A stretch of DNA of 64,000 nt. Source: Amorphophallus konjac (Eukaryota; Streptophyta; Magnoliopsida; Alismatales; Araceae). The stretch lies in contig CM040123.1 in NCBI GenBank assembly GCA_022559845.1, positions 315,871,933-315,935,932 of the forward strand, read 5' to 3'. Shown here in pieces: positions 55,902 to 64,000 of the stretch; position 1 is the stretch's first letter; each line of letters starts with the position of its first letter. The position numbers were made by a program, and so were the translations under genes. The notes under the pieces were generated by a model. The model saw only the letters and a program-made list of their open reading frames with translations. It had not been told where the DNA came from and searched no databases.

Positions 55902-58051
55902 GACTTGTGGTGCGGTACTGTCATCATCAAAAGACCACCCGGCATTGGGGCCGATGGTTGGACCACGTTTACTTGTGCTGGTGCTGGCGACTGCTGCTGA
56001 GGAGCGGGGGGATGATTCGGCATCGGGTTCTGGTGGATGCCCAGTTCCTGTACTTGCTGTGGTTGCTGTGGTTGCTGTTGTGGTAGCTACTGCAGCTGCG
56101 GTGCCTGTTGCTGCTGCACTTGCGGCCTCGGCTGCTGCCCTCTTTTCTCCTTGATCTCAATAATGGCCCGATGCATTGCGGCCCAATCTATCCTTTGCCC
56201 TTCGTGGAGATCATATACCAGATCCTGGAACTGGAAACATCCTTCTATGGTATGGCCCGGCTGCCTATGGAACATACAATATTTAGTCTGATCAACGGCT
56301 GGGTTCCAAGTAGGCCGTTCTGGAGGAAGTTGGATCGCATTTACTAACATGAGGGCGGAGAAGATATCTGTAAGTGTCTCTGGCAATGGAGGGTATTGAG
56401 CCCTCCTAGGAGCCGGGCGCTTGCTGTTAGGGTTGTTGTTGTTGTAGCCGTTAGGTGGAGGGACATTGTGGTATTGCGGAGGTGGTGGTTGTTGTGGATT
56501 GGTGAAGGCATTTTGTGGAGTGACAAAGGTAGGCGGAGGGTTTTGTGGGGTTGCCTGGAAGTTTTGTGGAGCGGGGTTTTGGGAATTGCGGGGGTTTTGG
56601 GGGAAGCGGAATGGTGCGGCTTGAAACGGGAAGGCAACGACTTGTACTTGCTCATTTGTTTGGACTCCCTCGGTAACCGGCCCTTGTGGTTTCTTGTGGT
56701 ACTTGGGCTTTTGGTTTTTGAAGAGGGAATGGATTGGGGAGTCCTTGAATTGAGTCTGGATGAAGTGCGCCCGGCTGTAGAGTTGATGCATATTAGCTAT
56801 GTCATTCATTGCCAGGATGTTGCAAAAGGTCGGGGTGGCATTGGAAATCAGCAGTTTGACCTTTTCTTCCTCCGGAATGTGACCAGGCACTCTGGCGGCA
56901 ATCTGTCTCCACCTGTCTGCATAGGTGGCGAAATCTTCGTCTGGTTTCATCTTCTCGGCCACTAGATCGGTGAATGAGTATTCTGGGCCGACCCTGTCTT
57001 GGAACCGCTGGATGAATTTGTCCTTGACTATCTTGAAACTCTCAGCCTCTTCCAGTGGTAGAGAATAGAACCATTCCAGAGCAACACCATCTAAAGATCG
57101 GCGGAACAAATACGCCATAAGGCGATCATCATACTAGAATTGCGCCGATTCATATAGAAAATCCCTCACATGAATAAAGGGATTGTTGTTCCCGTCGTAC
57201 TTGCGGTAGTTGGGGAGCTCTGATTGAGGAGGGAATCGGATATTCTGGAAGCTCGGAACAGGAATATCGGCCAAAGATTGTGGGCCAACCCGCTTCTGGA
57301 GGAAGTCGAGTTGCTGCTGCATGGCGGCCCACTTGTCGAGCAAGTCCTGCTCTCGGGAGGGAGTAGGGGCGGTGAAAGATGCTGATTGAATGTGGGGAGC
57401 AGATGGAACGGTTGTGGCGGAAGGTGGGTGCCCACAGGAAGGAGTGGAGGGATAAACAGTAGGGATGGGGGGCCCGTAAGAAGGATATTGGGCATAAGCT
57501 TGACCTGGATTAGGATAAGCTTGGGCCGCCCCTTGCTGAGAGCGTAAGAAGTCGGAAGGGCCCATGAGAACTTGCGGAGCTACCGGAGCAGATATGTGAT
57601 GATCCATTTGAACAAAAGAAGGGATGGGCAACTTTCCCTTATTGAAAGATTGTTGGGCCGATTTGGAAGACTGGCCCGTTTCCATGCTCGTGAAAGTGAT
57701 GGTCCGTGGTTGGACCGGAGTAAGATCAATTGGAATGGGCTGAGCGGGGAGCCCAACAGTGGAAGGATTGGATTGATTTTGGATGATGGTAGAAGGAGAT
57801 GCGTTGGACCCTTGCATGGTCTGATAAAGAACTTGGAGTTGGGCCGGATCCAATTGGGCCATCATCTGAAGGACGGAGCCCACGGAAGGAGTGGTGAAAG
57901 AAGGGGTAGCTTGACCGCCTTCCATAGAAGTGGGGGACGGAAGAGGGGTAGTCCCCTCCCCGGAGGAAAAGGTAACAACCCTAGGAGGGTTCTCAAGGAG
58001 CCCTTGAGGAAGGGAGTCCTCTTGGGAGCGGGGAGGATTAAAGGATGCCAT
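55838..58051 (-). pseudogene. gag: E4 gag with in-frame stops
   Basis: Start at the ATG 58051 (MASFNPPRSQEDSLP); an upstream in-frame ATG at 58201 gives a hydrophobic leader that I reject. The N-terminal half is Pro/Ser/Gln-rich with LDPAQLQVLYQTMQG. The core domain is QNIRFPPQSELPNYRKYDG, RRSLDGVALEWFYSLPLEEA, FIQRFQDRVGP and EDFATYADRWRQIAARVPGH. A zinc-knuckle-like motif CMFHRQPGHTIEGC lies near 56260. A TAG at 57134-57136 follows ESAQF. Another TAG at 56087-56089 lies in a Gln-rich tract, consistent with CAG to TAG change. The frame closes at 55838 and overlaps the protease frame. Confidence 0.9.
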
Positions 58052-58285
58052 GGTGGACTCGAAAAGAGGATTGGAATAGAATGTGAAGAAGGAATTGACT
58101 TGAGGAGATGATTCGGATGGACGAAAATAACTCCACATGCAACTGATAACCTTGACAAAATGCAAAAACAACCAACACAAAAACACACAATAAGCAACCA
58201 AACTTAGGTGATTCTAACAAGATGTAAGTGATAAAAGATGAAGACACTCAAAAAATCAACCAAGTTGTTTAGAATGATGCGACAG
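58052..58285 (-). other. E4 leader, gag-proximal part
   Basis: Non-coding stretch between gag and the insert at 58286. It continues at 62033 on the other side of the GACAG duplication. Confidence 0.6.
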
Positions 58286-58467
58286 TGTAGCACCCCTTAT
58301 AAAATATACATAATAGAATAATAATGTTATTATTATTATTAGTATTATTATTATTTCAACTAAACATATATATATACATATACCTTATAAAAACCGTTTC
58401 GAAGGCTTAAGTGGAAATAGAAACATAGAGTCACCATATACAAAGAGTATCCACTTAACAGTTAATT

Positions 58468-58535
58468 TCTAGAGTAGTTGGTTAAGTGCTTTGCCCTTCA
58501 CCCTAAGGTCTAGGGTTTGAAACCCACCATCCACA
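58468..58535 (+). other. tRNA-like segment (possible SINE head or Pol III promoter)
   Basis: TAGTTGGTTAAGTG resembles a tRNA A box, and GGGTTTGAAACCC, about 45 bases on, resembles a B box and T-arm with CCA just after. The D and anticodon arms do not fold clearly. It might be a tRNA-derived fragment inside the LTR. Confidence 0.3.
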
Positions 58536-59224
58536 TTTGCCTAAATTTTTGCCCAGATTGCTTAATATGGTCATTACACCTTAACACTAGGGTTAATTAA
58601 TTAGGACTAAACCTAATCCCATAAATTAAGTTAATTAGGTTTAATTATGGTGCACCAACCTGGCATCGCACTCAGGAATTGATGTGCAGGCTGGCAGTGC
58701 ATGGGCTGACTCATCCCTTGTCTTCCTGTTCCCCCTAGCCCTATAATACACCTAGAAGAGCCTAGACCCCTGCTACGTGCTGCAGAAGGGCTGGACTTTG
58801 CAGAAGTTGCAGGAGGCGGCTGTCAAGAGGTAGGTGTTCTAAACTTCTAGCTAAACTAATAGTTAACAATTGGTTCATCTCCATGTGATGCTTTTCCGCA
58901 TAGTTATCAACATGTGTTAAACTTAATTTAGTGAAATACAGCAATAGCCTAATTAGTCTGCATAGTAATAATACCAGTAGGGTGAACAACTTATTAATGT
59001 TACCCATTCTATGATACACTTAAATTAATGAGGTACCAGGATTATGGGTTATTAGGTACATTATTAATGGGTTATTAGCTTTAACATGAATATATAACCC
59101 TTGTTAACCACTTAAGTATGGTTATTAAGTTCTAAGATCGGTTTACTGTTGGAATTCTTAAATTAGTATCTTAACCTCGTTAACAGTGTTATGATAGTTT
59201 CATTAGGTGTATTAATATGGTTAT

Positions 59225-59341
59225 TACCGTGTTATAATATTTTCATTAAGGGTGTATGGCTAATACCGTGTTATAATATTTTCATTAAGGGTGTATGGCT
59301 AATACCGTGTTATAATATTTTCATTAAGGGTATTAACATTG
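59225..59341 (+). repeat. 39-base tandem repeat (three copies, last partial)
   Basis: TACCGTGTTATAATATTTTC and the following ATTAAGGGTGTATGGCTAA repeat at 59225, 59264 and 59303. Looser relatives of TTATAATATTTTCATTAAG recur to about 60100. Confidence 0.9.
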
Positions 59342-62032
59342 TTAACATTGATCTATATAAGCGTATTACCATTGTTAACAGTATTATAATTTTGCAACCT
59401 AAATCTCTAATTAAATCTTACCACGTATTTTTCCAAGGTTAATGATAGAAAACAACTTTGTTAAGTAAGCTTCCAGAAACCTATTTATTATTTTTCTGGA
59501 TTTTTTTTTATCTAGTGAAAACATTTTCATGGTACTATTCATCTAATTAAAATATTAATTTATTAAACTCACCTTAAATGGTGAATAGATCTAAATGCAG
59601 ATTTTTACTAAAAACACTCAAGAAGACAAAATTGTTCTATAAATCCTGATATACCATTTTCTTATTTTTCTATATTTTTACAAGGTAGTCGAATTATTGC
59701 GTGAATAGTGATTTCCGAGTTTTTAAGTCATGCTTAAATCGCTGATTAGGCCTTGTCAACGATTTTATTAGCATTAGTCATAGAAGACAAAAGTGATCAC
59801 CAATGTGTTAGCGATTTAATTACTATTTTTATAAATTTTTATATGGTATTCAAAATTATTATTAATATAGTGTTACAATATTTTTATAAGTGTATTAACA
59901 TTGTTAGTGTTATAATACTTTCATTAAGTATATCTTGTTAATACAGTATTATGATATTTTCATTAAGTATATTGACATGGTTAAATTGTTAATATAAATC
60001 TTTTAAATCTTTTCATAACAATATTTTCAATAGTATATTAACCTTGTTAACAGTATTATAATAGTTTCATTATGTGTTACACAGTGTTATAATATTTTCA
60101 TGGAATGGTAAACGATTATAAATCTTTTAAACCTTTCATAACAATGATTAATAATTAACAAGCGTTTAGCTTAAAATATAGTTAAAACCCACCTAAACTT
60201 CCCAAACCTTGTTCACCCAAATTCCCCTGTGATGCAACCAGAACCAAAAACTCCCACATGCTCGCATGCAAGGGTCGACCCATGGCTTGAAATGACTTCT
60301 TTTCTGACTGTTCTTTATGTTGTCTTCCATTCTAAACCTATTTACACATACGTATGGTCTTAATTTGAAATTAATTTCTTCATGAAAGCAACGGTCAGCT
60401 GCAGTAACAAGCTTTAACACCGGTTAGAAGTCAAGTATTTGATACATATAGAATTCAAGTATTTTTATCCTTGGTATGCAGTTAGAATTCAAGCATATTT
60501 TACATACTATACATAGTTAGAATTCAAGTATTTTATACATATTGTATTCAAGTATATTATACATAATATTGTAACCGTTTAACCATGTACAGAATACATA
60601 ATTCAAACCGATGAATGTATATTAATTATGTACAGCACACTCTGACGAATGTATATTCATGCTTAATATATATATAACCCAATATAATATTGTACACCAA
60701 TACATATTCAAGTATATGCATGATTAATATATATAAAACCCGTCTTAACAGTGTTTAATTTACCGATGTTGTAACCGCGTTTAACAGTGTTGAAATTAAT
60801 ATGGTTTAGCAGTATTGAATTTAACTATTCATAGTATAAATTAACACTGTTACCGTCGAGCTACAGGCACCCCTGACCAAGGTGCCCCTTTCTCTCAAAC
60901 CCTATATAATAGTAACTTGAATTTAATAAAAGGTGCCTTAGTAGAAGTCATTAATTTACTAAGTCTGTACTAGTTAGAAATCCACTCCGAGACATTAATT
61001 GGATAACCAGTTATACAATGCATCAACTTTTCATCACTGGTTTTACTTTATCTGTACCCTTGGATTCTAAATCTACCTTATATTCCTACCGGTCACACCT
61101 TGAATTCTATATTGGCTATAAATGATAAATGAGAATGGATGTCGAAAAACATGACTAATAATGCTGGCAATAGGGCCCGGTCTGGTCCTGGGAGGAGCGC
61201 CCGAAACCCATGGGAAAGATCTCTTGCTTGTCGGTGTCTTGCATTGCACCGAACTACATGCTAGATTGGAGACATTCCATCACTCTCTCTCTCTCTTTAC
61301 TTGACTTACGTGGCCCGGATGGGTAGTACTTGACTTGCGTGGCCCGAATGGGCAATTACTTGAATGAATTGATTTATATATATATAGCCAATTCTAATTG
61401 CTTGAACTTACTTGTTTACTGTGCTATCATGATTGTTATTCCAGTTATTCACTGCTTGACATCAATTACCATTTCTATGTGAAATTGATTTATACTCTCA
61501 CTTTCTACTCCAGTCAGTTCCTTGATGTTTACTTGTCTGCATGCATATACTCTTTACATTAAATGAATGTGTAATTCACTTATAGCATGCTAGAAATTGA
61601 GATGTAAATCCTACTGAGCGATTCGCTCATCTAGTTGTTTTCTAACCTTTCCAGGAAATTCAGATATCAGCCAGAACTTGGAAGGGAATGAGTCGGAGTG
61701 ATGAGTGTAAAAATAGAATTATCTTGTTATCTTGTAAATTGTGCTTGTGTAAATGGTGTTATTGTAATTTCATTTATGTCAGTCATATCAAGTTATGTCA
61801 GACGTCAGCTGTGTTAGTCCAATAATTGTAATAAGGGCTTGAAGCCTAGTAGTTGGACTTGGATATGTATGTAATTGTCATTGGGTTAGTTGTATCAATT
61901 GTCAGCTCATCCTAATCGTATTAACTTCGAGTTAAATCTTAGTTATTTGCGCACTCTGATATTTACAAGATTGACACGATCTATATAGACGCGTCACGCC
62001 TCCGGGTAATCTTCCACGCTCGGGGCGTGACA

Positions 62033-62849
62033 GACAGGGTTCTTATGATTTCTCCTTTGGAACTTTAGTGGATTTGATTGATATGTGCTCTCAACAATGG
62101 GTTCCTAGTAGGAGATGGATATGGGGCTTGGTTTGACTCTAAGTGTAATCACTCCTTCACTTATGCAACCCTAGACGTGGGGTAGGAAAGGTACAACCGG
62201 CCCGGCGTCTGTGTGGGAATCACGGCTCGCGGGGACTTATGGAGGTCCCTGCTATGATTTCCTGGTCGGCTCCAAGGAATATGGAGACGAGAGGTCCTCA
62301 CAACAAGGTAGGAAAATGCAATCTAAGATATGACAAGATGAATGACCCTATGTGCACCGGAGTGCATGTAAAGTCTAGCCTAAAATCTAGCAATCAATGA
62401 TACACACAATGATATGAATATATGGACAAAGCAAGGAGAAAGTCAGGTATCACCCAAGCAATAAATCACAGCAGAAACTGTGGAAATAAATGCACCTCGG
62501 ATGCATACCTGCCAGGAGTATGACGGTCGAAGAACCCTGTGTCAGAGTAAAATAACGGTCGAATGCCAGACCGCCAGAAATGATATAACGCAGGGAGATG
62601 GGTCCGTCAAATGAGCCAGAGCCAAAATCGGACAGAAATAACAGGAAAAACCCGTGGAAGCTCACACAGCAGAACCAAAGTGGCGGTCTAATGCCCCTGC
62701 GTCAGAGAACTGTAACGCAGGGCCACAGGGCCGTCGGAGCACCCAGAAAACCAGAATCAGCAGGAGGTAAAGGGGGAAACCAAGGGCAACTCAACAAGCA
62801 TATGATGGCAGGTCTAAACAGGAATCAAAAGCACGATTGGCACAAGTTG
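62033..62849 (-). other. E4 leader, primer-site-proximal part
   Basis: Non-coding. It carries the palindrome group at 62521-62736 and no recognisable gene. Confidence 0.65.
62521..62736. repeat. Palindromes in the E4 leader, 32-base register
   Basis: Copies at 62521, 62553, 62585, 62681 and 62713. Steps are 32, 32, 96 and 32, all multiples of 32, as if two intermediate copies had decayed. The first three form an outward-symmetric triplet. Confidence 0.9.
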
Positions 62850-62866
62850 TCCCACCGTGATCGCCA
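62850..62866 (-). other. E4 primer-binding site
   Basis: Minus-strand TGGCGATCACGGTGGGA, identical to E2. It lies 13 bases from the LTR end, further than usual, so either the LTR end or the primer offset is unusual. Confidence 0.75.
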
Positions 62867-62879
62867 AAAAATTATCTAT

Positions 62880-64000
62880 TGATTTACCTTTGCCTATCTA
62901 TCTTTTCTTTGGGGGTTTTGAATGACGAAACGACAAGCAAGTAATCAAAGATCCGCTCTTAACCTATGAACATGTGATCATGAACCTAGGCAATCAAAGC
63001 TAGCTCTAGCATGGGCATGCTATCTCGCTCAAACTACGCTAAAGAAAAAAAAGAAAACACACGCCGGGGCGTGGAGCAAAAGAGTAAATAAAACACACCG
63101 CAAGGGGTGGAGCAAGCAAGAAAATAAAAGAGATATGTGATGAATGAGAAAGCTAATGCCCAAGACTAAGGAAAGATGTGATCGCCACCAAAGTAAAAAC
63201 AAGTCAAAGACCTGTAAATACCTTGGAAATAGGTGGATGAAGCACCCACCCACGGGAGAGAAAACCAAAGAGAACCTGCAGGTCAGCTAGAAATAACGGC
63301 CAGGACCCTGTGCGTTACTTGGAAAGTAACGGCCACCCGATAGACCGCCAGGAGAAGATGACGCGCCTGCACCAGACCGTCAGATAACCTGCAGTAGCAA
63401 AGTGTAGATTCTTTTAACTCCAACTCTTCCAGCCGGCTAGAATACTTGGGCCTCGTACTGGTGAACCTGTAAACCTGCCAAAGATGTAGAAGACACGAAC
63501 AAAACAACCCAAATTAGCCCTTTCGATAATATAGCATCAATTCTCAAAGAACTTAAGGACATCAAAAGGAAAGGGGATTACCGGGAAGTTTTTGGTTTTT
63601 TAACCCCTCTGGGCGTTTTTAAAAGATTAGGAGGATGTTTAGATGCTTAGAGAACAGTGAGAAAACGTGGAGAAAGAGGAGGGACAATGCTTTGATTGAG
63701 GAAAAACCAGGGAAGAACTTAAGCATGCAATGAACTTGAAAGACTAAAACCAAAGTACTCCCTTGATTATGAGATGGATGAACGTGGGAAGTAGTTCCTC
63801 TTGGATGAAGATGACTCCTGAGTTCGGCAGCACTTCGTCGTGAATTTCAAAATCCTCCTCCCTCGGGCCATGAAGTCAAGGGTTCTATTTATAGACCCTC
63901 AAACTCTCAGGTCGAGCAGAGGATAATCCAGCAAGATAAAGGGATAATTCTTAGCAAATCCTCAAAGATAATATCACCAAGAGTCCATAGAATCAAACAG
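62880..64000 (-). repeat. E4 5' LTR, partial
   Basis: The first 1121 bases from the inner end match 39699-40820 with roughly nine differences. The rest (about 620 bases) is beyond the window. Confidence 0.92.

Larger units (their letters stand above)
58286..62032. mobile_element. 3.7 kb LTR-like insert (probable solo LTR) in the E4 leader
   Basis: It starts TGTAGCACCCC and ends CGGGGCGTGACA, and is flanked by GACAG at 58281-58285 and 62033-62037. It is A/T-rich and has no ORF, primer site or polypurine-LTR arrangement, so I call it a solo LTR, probably of a large-LTR Ty3/gypsy family. Near the right end ctactgagcgattcgctcat precedes a region rich in TTGTAA words, in keeping with a transcribed R/U5 zone. 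A TATA run at about 61377-61386 (plus strand) suggests plus orientation, but this is unproven. Confidence 0.75.
39699..64000 (-). mobile_element. E4: autonomous-type Tat/Ogre-like Ty3/gypsy element with captured antisense genes (5' LTR cut by window end)
   Basis: On the minus strand the order is 5' LTR (64000 and beyond to 62880), primer site (62866), leader, gag, protease, G-patch, RT, RNase H, second RNase H, integrase (ends 50018), an 8.5 kb 3' region, polypurine tract and 3' LTR (41442-39699). The second, archaeal-type RNase H and the G-patch place it in the Tat lineage. The 3' region carries two plus-strand genes. The leader carries a 3.7 kb insert. Comparing 1120 bases of the two LTRs by eye I see roughly nine differences, so insertion is recent. 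Pol nevertheless has several stops and shifts. Confidence 0.9.

Noticed and set aside
55555..56154. 199-codon Gly/Val-rich plus-strand frame
   Set aside because: Opposite the Pro/Gln-rich gag-protease junction; its composition is the mirror of that coding strand.

Overview
This window is a block of nested LTR retrotransposons from the nuclear genome of a flowering plant. The evidence is plant-type Ty3/gypsy and Ty1/copia polyproteins, tRNA-iMet primer-binding sites, a Cassandra TRIM carrying 5S rRNA-like sequence, a Tat-lineage element with a second RNase H, and two captured plant-mobile-domain-type genes with GT-AG introns. I see no ordinary single-copy host gene, no tRNA or rRNA gene that looks functional, and no prokaryotic feature. 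I cannot name the species.

Layout. (1) 1-1176, 8583-8757 and probably 21157-22200 are pieces of one minus-strand Ty3/gypsy gag and leader (called H1), split by later insertions. (2) 1177-8582 is a complete non-autonomous chromovirus-derived element (E1, plus strand, target duplication CAACG). (3) 8758-21151 is a minus-strand solo LTR (duplication GTAAC) split by E2 at 10130-20234 (plus strand, duplication GTGAA), a non-autonomous Tat-like element. (4) 22201-23631 is a minus-strand Cassandra array. (5) 23632-27019 and 33610-34945 are unassigned LTR-like sequence, split by E3 at 27020-33609 (plus strand, duplication TGCCT), another non-autonomous chromovirus derivative. (6) 34946-39698 is the 5' part of a SIRE-like Ty1/copia element. 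Its gag is cut by E4. (7) 39699-64000 and beyond is E4, a minus-strand autonomous-type Tat/Ogre-like element of more than 24 kb. Its leader is split by a 3.7 kb LTR-like insert (58286-62032, duplication GACAG).

E4 is the most interesting object. Read on the minus strand it has LTR, primer-binding site, leader, gag, protease, G-patch, RT, RNase H, second RNase H, integrase, a long 3' region, polypurine tract and LTR. Inside the 3' region, on the opposite strand, lie a seven-exon plant-mobile-domain gene (42715-45752) and a second, decayed related gene (46868-48307). E4's non-coding parts, and the first intron of the captured gene, carry about 40 imperfect 24-base palindromes. Neighbours are set about 32 bases apart, and in the 3' region pairs recur about every 100 bases. 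E2 carries its own version of the same arrangement. This dispersed palindrome system is not explained by any standard retrotransposon part that I know of.

All coding regions shown are broken to some degree by in-frame stops, frameshifts or deletions, except the long open reading frames of E1 and E2. The two E4 LTRs nevertheless look nearly identical, which points to recent movement of an already damaged copy or to mobilisation in trans.
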